DNA of 64,000 nucleotides from Arthrobacter sp. TPD3018 (GTDB taxonomy: Bacteria > Pseudomonadota > Alphaproteobacteria > Sphingomonadales > Sphingomonadaceae): the NCBI GenBank assembly GCA_003075315.1, contig QDFQ01000002.1, positions 148,821-212,820 on the forward strand, in the 5' to 3' direction. Below are positions 44,896 to 54,007 of this stretch, piece by piece. A model generated the notes under the pieces. It saw only the letters and a program-made list of their open reading frames with translations. It searched no databases and was not told the origin of the DNA. Made by a program: the position numbers and the translations under genes. Position 1 is the stretch's first letter, and each line of letters starts with the position of its first letter.

Positions 44896-45624
44896 TCAGC
44901 CTTTGAAATTGTCCTTGCCGGCCCGTAGCTTGGCAAATTCCTCTGCGTCCCTCGCACGCAGGAACGGGTTGGTCGCGCGCTCCAGGCCGATGGTGGTCGG
45001 CACGGTCGCCTCGCCCGCCGCGCGCGCCGCATCGACGTCGCGCATCCGGGCGACGAGCGCCGCATTGTCCGGCTCGACGCTGAGCGCGAAGCGGCCGTTG
45101 CTCTGGGTATATTCGTGGCCGCAATAGACGCTCGTCGCGTCGGGCAGGTCAGCATAGCGCTGCATGTTGGCGAACATCTCTGCCGGCGTGCCCTCGAACA
45201 ACCGGCCGCAGCCGAGCGCGAACAATGTGTCGCCGGTGAAGATGGCCTGATCGTCGGCCAGGTGGAAGGCGATATGGCCGGCGGTGTGGCCGGGGACGTG
45301 CAGCACCTGTGCGACCGATCCGCCGATGTGCACCACGTCGCCTTCGTCCACCGTCGCGTCGAGCGTCGGGATCTTGGCGGCTTCTCGCAGCGGACCGGTG
45401 ATGCGGGCGCCCGTCGCCCGCAACGCATCATTGCCGCCGACGTGATCGGGGTGCCAGTGCGTCGTCCACACCTGATCGATCCGCCAGCCGCGCTGCGCGG
45501 CGGCGGCCTGCACCGGCGCCGCCTCGCCGGGATCGACCGCGACCGTTTCGCCGCTGACATCGTCATGGATCAGCCAGGCGTAATTGTCGCTGAGCACAGG
45601 AACGCGGACGATCTCCAGCGTCAT
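44896..45624 (-). CDS. gloB: Hydroxyacylglutathione hydrolase (glyoxalase II)
   Basis: A 242-residue metallo-beta-lactamase-fold enzyme that hydrolyses S-lactoylglutathione. The binuclear metal motif is TTHWHPDHVGG (H56, H58, D60, H61), with H in VPGHTAGH and D in IFTGDTLFALGCGRLFEGT, and H in YCGHEYTQSN. The C-terminal glutathione-binding helix NPFLRARDAEEFAKLR is present. Four bp after gloA, so the methylglyoxal detoxification pair is one operon. Confidence 0.95.
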   Translation of the reverse strand: MTLEIVRVPVLSDNYAWLIHDDVSGETVAVDPGEAAPVQAAAAQRGWRIDQVWTTHWHPDHVGGNDALRATGARITGPLREAAKIPTLDATVDEGDVVHIGGSVAQVLHVPGHTAGHIAFHLADDQAIFTGDTLFALGCGRLFEGTPAEMFANMQRYADLPDATSVYCGHEYTQSNGRFALSVEPDNAALVARMRDVDAARAAGEATVPTTIGLERATNPFLRARDAEEFAKLRAGKDNFKG

Positions 45625-45628
45625 GGCG

Positions 45629-46078
45629 TCACCAGCTGCCGGTGTTGGGCATCGACGCCCAAGGTTCGGCCGACGGCAGCGGATCGCCCGCCTGCAACAG
45701 CTCGATCGAGATGCCGTCGGGCGTCTTCACGAACGCCATGTTGCCGTCGCGCGGCGGGCGGTTGATCGTAACGCCGTGGTCCATCAGCGCCTGGCAGCTG
45801 TCGTAGATATTGTCGACGCGATAGGCGAGGTGACCGAAGTTGCGGCCGCCGGTGTAGGTTTCGGGTGCGCTGCCGTCCTCGGCAGGCCAATTATAGGTCA
45901 GCTCCACCTCGGCGCGGCGTTCGCCGAGCTTGGCGTCTTCGGGCGTCGCGAGGAAGATCAGCGTGAAGCGGCCCTGCTCACTGTCGATGCGGCGGACTTC
46001 GTGGAGGCCGAGCACGTTGAAGAAGGCGATCGTCGCGTCGGGATCGCTGACGCGGATCATCGTGTGGAGGTAATGCAT
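45629..46078 (-). CDS. gloA: Lactoylglutathione lyase (glyoxalase I)
   Basis: A 149-residue protein starting [20 protein letters not shown] (ATG 46078). Metal ligands are H5, E in [10 protein letters not shown] in [14 protein letters not shown] and E in [10 protein letters not shown]. It isomerises the methylglyoxal-glutathione hemithioacetal and feeds GloB. The longer frame to 46219 runs into a palindrome and is rejected. Confidence 0.95.
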   Translation of the reverse strand: MHYLHTMIRVSDPDATIAFFNVLGLHEVRRIDSEQGRFTLIFLATPEDAKLGERRAEVELTYNWPAEDGSAPETYTGGRNFGHLAYRVDNIYDSCQALMDHGVTINRPPRDGNMAFVKTPDGISIELLQAGDPLPSAEPWASMPNTGSW

Positions 46079-46169
46079 GCCTTGCCCTTGGACTTGGGAA
46101 ACGATCGTGCCCCAACGCGTAAGGGGCGCCGCGGGTGCCGTCGAGGGGGGCGCGCGCCACAATCGATCC

Positions 46170-46274
46170 GTCACCCCGGACTTGTTCCGGGGTCCACTTC
46201 GCTGCGAGGGGGAAGGCAAGAGGCTAAACCGTCCCCTCGCCGCCCGGTGGACCCCGGAACAAGTCCGGGGTGAC
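46170..46274. repeat. GTCACCCC palindrome upstream of gloA
   Basis: The outer arms GTCACCCCGGACTTGTTCCG and its complement (ending 46274) enclose about 50 bases. It lies between the TPR gene end and gloA start, both on the minus strand. Nothing else is seen in 46079-46294. Confidence 0.9.
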
Positions 46275-46294
46275 GGTGGAAGGCGTGTCGGGCG

Positions 46295-47065
46295 TCAGCG
46301 TCCTGCCGGGGCCGCCTTGGCCGCGGGGGCGTCGCCAAACTGGGCGAGTGCGGCGCGGGCTTCCTTCCCGGCGGGCGCGTTGGGGGCGAGGCGTGCGGCT
46401 TCGGCCCAGGCGGCACGGGCGCCGGCCTCATCGCGGGCGAGCGCGGCGATATTGCCCGCCTCGAGTTGCACAGACGCGTCGTCGGCGGAGCGTTTCAGCG
46501 CCTCGGCAATGTCCTTCCTGGCGCGGATCACGTCGCCGTCGCGCCGCGCCAGCGTCGCCGACAGCAGCCAGGCCAGCGGATCGTCGCCCGCGGTCTTCAA
46601 CGCCATGTCGATATCGCGGCGCGCGCCCTCGGGCTCGCCGGCCGCGACCAGAACGCGGGCGTGGTCGAGCTGCGCTTCGCCGAGCGCCAGCCCCTCCAGC
46701 GTCCCCGCGATCAGCGCGGTGTCGAGGTTGGACCGCGCCTTGGGCACGTCACCGGCCGCGAGCCAGGCGTTGCCCGCCTGCGCGCGGTAATTGGCGGCGC
46801 GCCTGTCGTGCGCGGTTTCCGCGGCCTTGGCCGCCGCTTCGAACTCAACGGCTGCGGCGGGGAAATTGCCTTCCTGCGTGTAGGCGAGGCCGGCGCATTG
46901 CCGCGCGAACCAGGCGCCGCCGCTGGCGCCCCAGCGGACCGCTTCGGCACGGGCGGCGGCGGGATCGGTGCGGGCGAGCGCGACGCAGCGGTCGAAGCGC
47001 GCCTCCCTCGGGTCGGCAGGGGCAGCGGTGGCGGCTTGTAAGGCGGCGGCGAACAACAGGATCAT
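46295..47065 (-). CDS. TPR-repeat protein, exported
   Basis: A 256-residue protein with a short hydrophobic start (MILLFAAALQAATAAPA). Ala-rich helical pairs with TPR spacing are visible (ARAEAVRWGASGGAWFARQC, then AGLAYTQEGNFPAAAVEFEA, YRAQAGNAWLAAGDVPKARS). TPR proteins are protein-interaction scaffolds. No partner can be named. ATG 47065 overlaps the hydrolase stop (ATGA). Confidence 0.75.
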   Translation of the reverse strand: MILLFAAALQAATAAPADPREARFDRCVALARTDPAAARAEAVRWGASGGAWFARQCAGLAYTQEGNFPAAAVEFEAAAKAAETAHDRRAANYRAQAGNAWLAAGDVPKARSNLDTALIAGTLEGLALGEAQLDHARVLVAAGEPEGARRDIDMALKTAGDDPLAWLLSATLARRDGDVIRARKDIAEALKRSADDASVQLEAGNIAALARDEAGARAAWAEAARLAPNAPAGKEARAALAQFGDAPAAKAAPAGR

Positions 47066-47796
47066 AAGCGGCTCAGCACATCCTCGACCGCGCGGACGAT
47101 CAGCGCGACGTCGGTGTCGCGCGACAGGCGGTGGTCGCCGTCCTTGACCAGCCACGTCTGCACATCGGCTGAACGGATCATCTCGCCGAGCCGGACGCTG
47201 CGGTGCCACGGCACGTCGGGGTCCGCCTGCCCCTGCACCAGCCGCACCGGACCGTCGAAGGGAATGGTGCCGAACATCAAGCGGTTGGCTTCGCCCGACT
47301 GGAAGAAGGCGCGGGTGTAGAGCGTCGGTTCGGGGCCATAGGGGTTGGCGCGTTCCAGCTTGCCCGCTTGCAGGATCGTCATTTTTTCGTCGAGGGAGAA
47401 ACCCCAGTCGGTAAAATCGGGCGCGGGCGCGATGCCGACGAGGCCGAGCACGCGTTCGGGCCGTGCCTTGGCGGCGAGCAGCATCAGCCAGCCGCCCATC
47501 GACGATCCCACCAGCACCACCGGCCCGGTGACGATCTGGTCGATCATCGCCAGCGTATCGTCGCGCCAGCCGGCGAGCGTCTGGTCGGCGAAGTCGCCTT
47601 CGCTGGCGCCGCAGCCGCCGTAATCGAAACGCAGGAAGGCACGCCCGGTGCGGCCCGCCCAGGCCTCCAGGGCCAGCGCCTTGGTGCCGGTCATGTCGGA
47701 GGCATAGCCGGGGAGGAAGACGATGGTCGGGCCGGTGCCCGGCGTGTGGTGGTAGGCGAGACGGGGGCGTGGGGGTTGCGTGGGGGCTTGGGTCAT
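47062..47796 (-). CDS. Alpha/beta hydrolase (ABHD10/esterase-like)
   Basis: A 244-residue cytoplasmic hydrolase: TIVFLPGYASDMTGTKALAL, FDYGGCGASEGDF, nucleophile Ser in VVLVGSSMGGWLMLLAAK, Asp in LVQGQADPDVPW and His in VKDGDHRLSRD. The FDYGGCGASEG motif is typical of the ABHD10/palmitoyl-protein-thioesterase-like group. Substrate unknown. Precedes and overlaps the TPR gene. Confidence 0.87.
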   Translation of the reverse strand: MTQAPTQPPRPRLAYHHTPGTGPTIVFLPGYASDMTGTKALALEAWAGRTGRAFLRFDYGGCGASEGDFADQTLAGWRDDTLAMIDQIVTGPVVLVGSSMGGWLMLLAAKARPERVLGLVGIAPAPDFTDWGFSLDEKMTILQAGKLERANPYGPEPTLYTRAFFQSGEANRLMFGTIPFDGPVRLVQGQADPDVPWHRSVRLGEMIRSADVQTWLVKDGDHRLSRDTDVALIVRAVEDVLSRL

Positions 47797-47867
47797 GCGC
47801 GGGTGGTAGCGCGGTGGCGGGCGGGCGTCATCATGGCGTGGGGCGTGACGCGTGCTCCGAATATCCC

Positions 47868-47972
47868 GTCACCCCGGACGCGTTCCGGGGTCTACCGTGT
47901 GGCATGGGGATGGCCAGACGCTCCAGCCTTCCCCTTGCGGATCAGTGGACCCCGGAACACGTCCGGGGTGAC
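47868..47972. repeat. GTCACCCC palindrome after wrbA
   Basis: Outer arms GTCACCCCGGACGCGTTCCG and GGAACACGTCCGGGGTGAC (ending 47972), slightly diverged. It lies beyond the wrbA stop at 47986 and before the next minus-strand gene start at 47796. Confidence 0.87.
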
Positions 47973-47985
47973 GGCGTGGCCGTCG

Positions 47986-48588
47986 TTACGCCTTCAGCTT
48001 CGCAGCCATCTCGGCGATGCGCTTGCCCTGGTAGCGGGCGCCGGCGAGTTCTTCGGCGTGCGGCTGGCGCGAGCCGTCGCCGCCGGCAATGGTGGTGGCG
48101 CCGTAGGGCGAGCCACCGCGGACTTCATCGACGCCCATCTGGCCCTGGAAGCCGTAGTCGAGGCCGACGATCGACAGGCCGTGGTGCAGCAGGTTGGTGA
48201 TGAGCGAGAAGAGCGTCGTTTCCTGCCCGCCGTGCTGGCTAGCAGTCGAGGTGAAGGCGCCACCGACCTTGCCGATCAGCGCGCCCTTCGCCCACAGGCC
48301 ACCCGTCGTGTCCCAGAAGGCCGCCATCTGGCTGGGCATCCGGCCGTAGCGGGTCGGCGCGCCGACGATGATCGCGTCGTATTCGGCGAGCGCATCGGGG
48401 CCTTCGATCAGCGGGTGCGCGGTGTCGGTCTTGAAATGCGCGGCCTTGATGACCTCTTCCGGCGCGGTTTCGGCGACCCGGCGGATGGCGACCTCTGCCC
48501 CACCCTCGCGCGCGCCCTCGGCGACGGCGTCGGCCATCTGCTCGATATGGCCGTAGGAGGAATAATAGAGCACCAGAACCTTGGTCAT
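47986..48588 (-). CDS. wrbA: NAD(P)H:quinone oxidoreductase, WrbA type
   Basis: A 200-residue flavodoxin-like FMN enzyme that reduces quinones by two electrons. The FMN phosphate loop is [20 protein letters not shown], followed by [18 protein letters not shown] and [20 protein letters not shown], all standard WrbA signatures. ATG 48588 used. Divergent from a LysR regulator, with a palindrome in the 136-base shared promoter region. Confidence 0.94.
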   Translation of the reverse strand: MTKVLVLYYSSYGHIEQMADAVAEGAREGGAEVAIRRVAETAPEEVIKAAHFKTDTAHPLIEGPDALAEYDAIIVGAPTRYGRMPSQMAAFWDTTGGLWAKGALIGKVGGAFTSTASQHGGQETTLFSLITNLLHHGLSIVGLDYGFQGQMGVDEVRGGSPYGATTIAGGDGSRQPHAEELAGARYQGKRIAEMAAKLKA

Positions 48589-48647
48589 CGCGAACGTCTC
48601 CATATGTCGTGGACAGCAAGATGGCGTGCGGCCATCTGCGCGTAAAC

Positions 48648-48673
48648 GGAAACGCTGGAAACCGATCGTTTCC
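48648..48673. promoter_or_regulatory. Candidate LysR operator between wrbA and its regulator
   Basis: GGAAAC at 48648-48653 is repeated at 48657-48662, which pairs with GTTTCC at 48668-48673 around a 5-base centre. Such a palindrome between a divergent LysR gene and its target is the usual arrangement, but the match is inferred only from symmetry and position. Confidence 0.5.
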
Positions 48674-48724
48674 TCACGCGGTTCCTTTGGGTAAGGCTGG
48701 CGGCTGCAACCTGTGGGGGGATCG

Positions 48725-49630
48725 ATGCGACTGCCGGATCTGGAAGCCTGGGCGATCTTCGCCGCGGTAGTGGAGCATCGATCGTTCAGCGGCGCGGCAG
48801 ACGCGGTCGGGCTGAGCAAGGCGACCGTGTCCAAGGCGATCAGCCGGCTGGAGGCGCATATCGGCCAGTCGCTGTTCCACCGCACGTCGCGCCGGCTGGC
48901 GCTGACCGAAGCGGGGCGGCCGCTCGCGGACCATGCCGCGCGCATCCTGGGCGAGGCGCGGGCCGCCGAGGAAGCGGCGCGCGACGCGGCGAGCGTGCCG
49001 ACCGGGCGCGTCCGGCTGGCGGCGCCGATGAGCTTCGGCATCAGCAACGTCGCGCCGCTGCTCGCGACGTTCCTGAAAGAGCATCCAGGCGTCGAGATCG
49101 ACCTGCATTGTTCGGACGCGCGGGTGGATATCGTCGCTGAAGGGTTCGACGTGGCGCTGCGCATCGGCGAGCTGGCAGACAGCAGCCTGCGCGCGCGGCG
49201 GCTGGGCGATATCGCGGCGCATCTGGTCGCGTCGCCTGCCTATCTGGCGGAGCATGGCACGCCGGCGCATCCCGCGGAGCTGTCGGCGCATCGGCTGCTC
49301 GGCTATTCGAACGTCACCGGCCCGTGGCATTTCCAGCATGCCGACGGCAGCGACGTGGCGATCCGGCCGCAGGGGCCGCTGATCGCCAATAGCGGCGAGG
49401 CGCTGGTGCCGGCATTGCTGGCCGGCCTGGGGATCGCGCGACTGCCGGGCTTCATCGTCGGGCCGCATCTGGCGAGCGGCGCCCTGGTGCCGCTGCTGGC
49501 GGACTGGGCGCCCGCGCCGATCGGACTGCACATCGTGACGCCGCCCAGCGCCCTGCGCCCCGCGCGGGTCGAGGCGCTGATCGCCTTCCTGTCGCAGCAC
49601 TTGCGCGATCCGTGCGCGGGACGGGACTGA
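48725..49630 (+). CDS. LysR-family transcriptional regulator
   Basis: A 301-residue regulator. The wHTH is [20 protein letters not shown] and [20 protein letters not shown], with [14 protein letters not shown] following. The effector domain starts at [12 protein letters not shown] and resembles the large AaeR/CrgA-like group that responds to quinones and aromatics. ATG 48725 is used, since the longer start adds MGGS only. Probably controls wrbA (divergent). Confidence 0.9.
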   Translation: MRLPDLEAWAIFAAVVEHRSFSGAADAVGLSKATVSKAISRLEAHIGQSLFHRTSRRLALTEAGRPLADHAARILGEARAAEEAARDAASVPTGRVRLAAPMSFGISNVAPLLATFLKEHPGVEIDLHCSDARVDIVAEGFDVALRIGELADSSLRARRLGDIAAHLVASPAYLAEHGTPAHPAELSAHRLLGYSNVTGPWHFQHADGSDVAIRPQGPLIANSGEALVPALLAGLGIARLPGFIVGPHLASGALVPLLADWAPAPIGLHIVTPPSALRPARVEALIAFLSQHLRDPCAGRD

Positions 49631-49654
49631 GCGCGGATCCGGATTGCACACGCC

Positions 49655-49735
49655 GTCATCCCAGCGAAGGCTGGGATCTCGCTGTGACAGGGCGCCTTGC
49701 CAGCCGCGAAAGACCCCAGCCTGCGCTGGGGTGAC
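49655..49735. repeat. GTCATCCC palindrome (CAGCGAAGGCTGGG variant)
   Basis: Near-identical in design to 43958-44038: GTCATCCCAGCGAAGGCTGG and CCCCAGCCTGCGCTGGGGTG ends. It lies between the convergent LysR and SDR genes, where it could terminate both. Confidence 0.9.
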
Positions 49736-49761
49736 GGTTGCGGATCGTGCTGGTCCGCCCC

Positions 49762-50511
49762 CTACCCCTTCCGCGCGACCTGGAAGCCGGCGAAGGACTG
49801 GCTGACCGGCATCAGTTCCAGCCGGTTGATGTTGAGGTGCGGCGGCAGCGTCGCGACCCAGAGCATCGTCGCGGCGATATCCTCCGCAGTCATCGGGTCG
49901 GCGCCCTTGTAGAGCGTGTCGGACGCGCCCTGATCGCCGCCGGTGCGCACGACCGTGAATTCCGTTTCGACCATGCCCGGCTCGATCGAGGTGACGCGCA
50001 CGCCGGTGCCGTGCAGATCGGAGCGCAGGCCGAGCGAGAATTGCTCCACGAACGCCTTGGTGCCGCCGTAGACGTTGCCGCCGGTGTAGGGATAGGTCGC
50101 GGCGACCGACGACAGATTGATGATCGCGCCCTGGCGTTCGATCAGGCCGGGCAGCAGCCGGTGCGTCAGCGCGACGAGCGCCGAGACGTTGGTCGCGATC
50201 ATCGTGCGCCAGTCGTCGAGCCTCGCCTCCTGCGCAGGCTTCGTACCGAGCGCGAGGCCGGCGTTGTTGATGAGCAGGTCGATGTCGCGCCAGTCGGCGG
50301 GCAGGCTGTCGAGCGCGGCGGCGGTGGCGGCGTCATCGGCAATGTCGAAGGCGAGCGTATGGACCGAATCGCCCAGTTCCGCCTTCAGCGCCGCCAGCCG
50401 ATCGGCGCGGCGGCCGGTGGCGATGACGCGCCAGCCGGCGGCAACGAATTCCTGGGCGGCAGCGGCACCGATGCCGGCGGTGGCGCCGGTGATGAGGGCG
50501 GTCTGGGTCAT
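49762..50511 (-). CDS. Short-chain dehydrogenase/reductase (YdfG-like)
   Basis: A 249-residue classical SDR. The NAD(P) motif is ALITGATAGIGAAAAQEF, with ATGRRADRL suggesting NADP preference. The structural motif is LLINNAG and the active site is Ser in IINLSSVAATYPYTG and YxxxK in NVYGGTKAFVEQFS. Similar to YdfG, which acts on L-allo-threonine and 3-hydroxy acids, but the true substrate is unknown. ATG 50511 is used (MTQTALITG). ATG 50523 is possible. Confidence 0.9.
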   Translation of the reverse strand: MTQTALITGATAGIGAAAAQEFVAAGWRVIATGRRADRLAALKAELGDSVHTLAFDIADDAATAAALDSLPADWRDIDLLINNAGLALGTKPAQEARLDDWRTMIATNVSALVALTHRLLPGLIERQGAIINLSSVAATYPYTGGNVYGGTKAFVEQFSLGLRSDLHGTGVRVTSIEPGMVETEFTVVRTGGDQGASDTLYKGADPMTAEDIAATMLWVATLPPHLNINRLELMPVSQSFAGFQVARKG

Positions 50512-50682
50512 GGCGTCTCTCACGAAATGGAGGGCAGGTGTCTGCGGGTCTGATGCCGCGACGCGGGCGCGCTGCCAACGATCATCTGCGCAGGGCGATC
50601 CGCGACGATGCGGGCGATCTTCTTTTGCCTGAGCGCGGAACGGCGACGGCCGGGCGGGTGTTTCCGGTTATCCTTCAACAGG

Positions 50683-53600
50683 ATGCCCCAGTTCATGCGT
50701 ACGCTGTCCGCCGCGGAGATCGCGACCCTCGCCCCCGGCGACGACCGGCCCCACGGACGGCTGGGCATTGCCGAAACCGCGGCGGGGCTCGCCGGCCTGC
50801 TGCGCAAGGGCGACGTGCTGGCCGCGGAGACGGACGAGGTGCGCGCGGCGGCGCTGGCCCGGGCGCTCGCCGCGATGATGCCCGCGGCGACGGTCGTGGT
50901 CTGTCCCGGCACCGACGCGCTGCCTGGCGACGAGGCGCCCGCCTCCCCCGCCAACGTCGGGCAGCGCGTATCGGCGCTGCGCACCGTCCGCTGCACGCTC
51001 GCCAAGCGCCGGCGGCCACGGATCGCGTTGATCACGACGGGCGAAGCGCTCGCCCGCGCCTGCCCTGCCCCCGCCGCCTTCGATGCCGAACCGCCGCGCG
51101 TCGCGGCCGGCAGCGCATGCGATCTGGCGACGCTGGCGGAGACGCTGACCGAGCTTGGCTATATCGCCGACGAGCGGGTCGACGAACCGGGCGAGCTGGC
51201 GCTGCGTGGCGCGGTGCTCGACGTGTTTCCCGCGGACGCCGACGCGCCGCTGCGTATCGAGGTCGGCGATGGCCATGTCGTCGCGATCCGGTCCTACGAC
51301 CCCGCCGACCAGCGCAGCACGGGCGAGGTCGAGCAGCGCGAGCTGGGCCGCGTCGCCGAACCGCCGCTGGGCCAGGAACGCTGCACGCTGATCGATCATC
51401 TGCCCGATGCGACGATCGTCGTGTCGCCCGCCGCGGACGACCGCCGCCGCCGCCTGCTGCTGCTGAGCGCGGATGCCGCCGCGCGGGGTGCCCGCCGGGC
51501 GGCGCGCGAAGTGGTGGACGAGGCGGCGTGGGATAAGACGCTCGCGGCGCGCACCGTCAAGACGCTGGCCCGTGCGGGCGATCCCCCGCCGCGCTTCGTC
51601 GAACAGCGTGGACCGATGCGGGCTTTTGCGAAGATCGCCAAGGCGGCGGTGGCCGAGGGCCGGCGTGTGCTGCTGCTCGGCAGCGCGCGCGACCTGCGCT
51701 TCCTGACCAAGCGGATCGAAAAGGCGGTGGACGCTAGCGCGACGGCGCTGGACGACTGGACCGCCGTGGCGAAGGCACCCGCCGGATCGCTGCTCACGCT
51801 CGCCGCCCCCGCCGATCGCGGGTTTGCGACGAAGGGCGTGCTGGCCGTCGCCGCCGCCGACCTGATCGGCAGCCGCGCGGATCGCGACGACGGCGCGGTG
51901 CGGCGCGTCGACCCGGACCTGTTGCAGACGACCGAGGTTCGCGTCGGCGATACGGTGATCCATGAGGATCACGGCATCGGCACCGTCGCGGGACTGGAGA
52001 CGCTGGCGGAGGACGGGGAGACCGGCGGCGATGCGATCAAGCTGGTCTATGCGCGCGACGCGGTGCGCCTGGTGCCTGTGGCCGACGCCGACCGGCTGTG
52101 GCGCTATGGGGCCGAGGACGATGCGGTGAAGCTCGACACGCTCGACGGCAAGAGCTGGCACGAGCGGCGCGTCGGGATCGACGCCGCGATCGCTGAAACC
52201 GCGCGCGGGCTGACCACACTCGCCGCCGAACGCGGCGAGCGGACGGCGCCGGTGCTCGATCCCGATCCCGCCGCCTATGAACGCTTCGCCGCGGGCTTCC
52301 CCTTTTCCGAAACGCCGGACCAGTTGCTTGCGATCGAGGCGGTGCGCAGCGACCTGTCCTCCGGACGCCCGATGGACCGGCTGGTGATCGGCGATGTCGG
52401 CTTCGGCAAGACCGAGGTCGCGTTGCGCGCCGCCGCCATCGCCGCGCTGTCGGGCAAGCAGGTGGCGCTCGCCGCGCCGACGACGGTGCTCGCCCGCCAG
52501 CATCTCGACAGCTTTACGCAGCGTTTCGCCGGCACGGATATCGTCGTCGCCGGCCTGTCGCGCCTGTCCACCGCCGCCGAGGCCCGCCGGGTGAAGGCGG
52601 GGTTGAAGGACGGCAGCATCCATATCGTGATCGGCACGGGCGCCGTCACGGGCAAGGGCGTCGCCTATCACGATCTGGCGCTGGTGATCGTCGATGAAGA
52701 GCAGCGCTTCGGCGCGGCGGACAAGGCGAAGCTGCAGGCGCTGTCCGCGGGCCATGTGCTGACGCTGTCGGCGACACCGATCCCGCGCACGTTGCAAGCG
52801 GCGCTCGTCGGCCTGCGTCAGCTGTCGGTGATCGCGACGCCGCCGGCACGCCGCCAGCCGATCCGCACCGCCGTCTCCGCCTTCGCGCCCGAAACGCTGC
52901 GCGCGGCGCTGCTGCGCGAACGCGCGCGGGGCGGGCAGAGCTTCGTGGTCGTGCCGCGCATCGCCGACATGGCGCCGCTCGCGGACCAGCTGGCCAAGCT
53001 GGTGCCCGAACTCGAGCTGTTGCAGGCGCATGGCAAGATGCCCGCTGCCGAGATCGACGAGGCGATGGTGCGCTTCGGCCGCGGCGACGGGGACGTCTTG
53101 CTGGCGACCAACATCATCGAGGCCGGGCTGGACGTGCCGCGTGCCAATACGATGGCGATCGTCCATGCCGACCGCTTCGGCCTTGCCCAGCTGCACCAGC
53201 TGCGCGGGCGCGTCGGGCGGGGGCATCGGCGAGGTCAGGTGCTGCTGTTCACCGATGGCGAGCATGACATCGCGCCGCGCACGTTGAAGCGCCTGCGGAC
53301 GCTGGAGGCGTTCGACCGGCTGGGCGCGGGCTTTGCAATCAGCGGGCGTGATCTCGACATGCGCGGCGCGGGCGATCTGCTCGGCGAAACGCAGGCCGGG
53401 CATATGCGGCTGATCGGCGTCGAACTGTACCAGCAGTTGCTGGAAGGCGCGCTGCGCACGGCGCGTGGCGAGACGGTGGAGCGCTGGACGCCCGAACTGC
53501 ATCTGGGCATCGAGGGGCGGTTGCCGGCGGACTGGATCCCGGACGAGGATTTGCGGCTGTCGCTCTACGCCCGCCTCGCGCGGCTGCGCGACGTGGAAGA

Positions 53601-53880
53601 TGTCGAGGCGTTCGAGGAGGAATTGCGCGACCGATTCGGCGATGTGCCCGACGCGGCCGCGCGGCTGATCGCGCTGGCGCGGGTGCGCGAGCTTGCCCGC
53701 GCGCACGGCGTGGCGCGGATCGATGCCGGCCCCGCCGCTGTGGCGCTGACGCCGCGGGCAGACAGCGACATCGCCGCGCACGTCGACGGGCTGGAGGCGA
53801 AGAACGGCCGGCTGATCCTGGCCGAACGGATCGCCGACCCTGGCGAACGGATGGAGCGGATCGCGACGCTCCTCGCCTGA
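50683..53880 (+). CDS. mfd: Mfd-family (TRCF-like) DEAD/DEAH translocase
   Basis: A 1065-residue protein, about 80-100 shorter than typical Mfd. A UvrB-like N-terminal part (YIADERVDEPGELALRGAVL) is followed by a degenerate middle. The CarD-like RNAP-interaction domain follows (GDTVIHEDHGIGTVAGLETL). Helicase motifs are GDVGFGKTEVALRAA (Walker A) and VIVDEEQRFG (Walker B). The translocation motif region is SGRDLDMRGAGDLLGETQAG, and the TRCF C-terminal domain follows. It may be the sole Mfd, displacing stalled RNA polymerase for repair, or a shorter paralogue. Start 50683 or 50695. Confidence 0.82.
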   Translation: MPQFMRTLSAAEIATLAPGDDRPHGRLGIAETAAGLAGLLRKGDVLAAETDEVRAAALARALAAMMPAATVVVCPGTDALPGDEAPASPANVGQRVSALRTVRCTLAKRRRPRIALITTGEALARACPAPAAFDAEPPRVAAGSACDLATLAETLTELGYIADERVDEPGELALRGAVLDVFPADADAPLRIEVGDGHVVAIRSYDPADQRSTGEVEQRELGRVAEPPLGQERCTLIDHLPDATIVVSPAADDRRRRLLLLSADAAARGARRAAREVVDEAAWDKTLAARTVKTLARAGDPPPRFVEQRGPMRAFAKIAKAAVAEGRRVLLLGSARDLRFLTKRIEKAVDASATALDDWTAVAKAPAGSLLTLAAPADRGFATKGVLAVAAADLIGSRADRDDGAVRRVDPDLLQTTEVRVGDTVIHEDHGIGTVAGLETLAEDGETGGDAIKLVYARDAVRLVPVADADRLWRYGAEDDAVKLDTLDGKSWHERRVGIDAAIAETARGLTTLAAERGERTAPVLDPDPAAYERFAAGFPFSETPDQLLAIEAVRSDLSSGRPMDRLVIGDVGFGKTEVALRAAAIAALSGKQVALAAPTTVLARQHLDSFTQRFAGTDIVVAGLSRLSTAAEARRVKAGLKDGSIHIVIGTGAVTGKGVAYHDLALVIVDEEQRFGAADKAKLQALSAGHVLTLSATPIPRTLQAALVGLRQLSVIATPPARRQPIRTAVSAFAPETLRAALLRERARGGQSFVVVPRIADMAPLADQLAKLVPELELLQAHGKMPAAEIDEAMVRFGRGDGDVLLATNIIEAGLDVPRANTMAIVHADRFGLAQLHQLRGRVGRGHRRGQVLLFTDGEHDIAPRTLKRLRTLEAFDRLGAGFAISGRDLDMRGAGDLLGETQAGHMRLIGVELYQQLLEGALRTARGETVERWTPELHLGIEGRLPADWIPDEDLRLSLYARLARLRDVEDVEAFEEELRDRFGDVPDAAARLIALARVRELARAHGVARIDAGPAAVALTPRADSDIAAHVDGLEAKNGRLILAERIADPGERMERIATLLA

Positions 53881-53914
53881 GCCTCACCGCAAAGGGCTAC
53901 GCCGGGTCCCTCTC

Positions 53915-53942
53915 GTCATTGCGAGCGCAGCGAAGCAATGAC
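53915..53942. repeat. Single-unit GTCATTGC palindrome
   Basis: GTCATTGC at 53915-53922 pairs with GCAATGAC at 53935-53942, around a core (GAGCGCAGCGAA) nearly the same as in 803-831. It is the shortest member of the family and follows the Mfd stop. Confidence 0.8.
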
Positions 53943-54007
53943 GGATGGGGCTCGGAGGTTACGGGTGGCGCGTCGCTCCGACGTCCGTGCAGGGCTTGCC
54001 CGACCGA

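Noticed and set aside
50668..53781. A 1037-codon minus-strand frame opposite the Mfd-family gene
   Set aside because: Low-complexity R/Q/H/D composition with no domain. The plus strand has helicase motifs.
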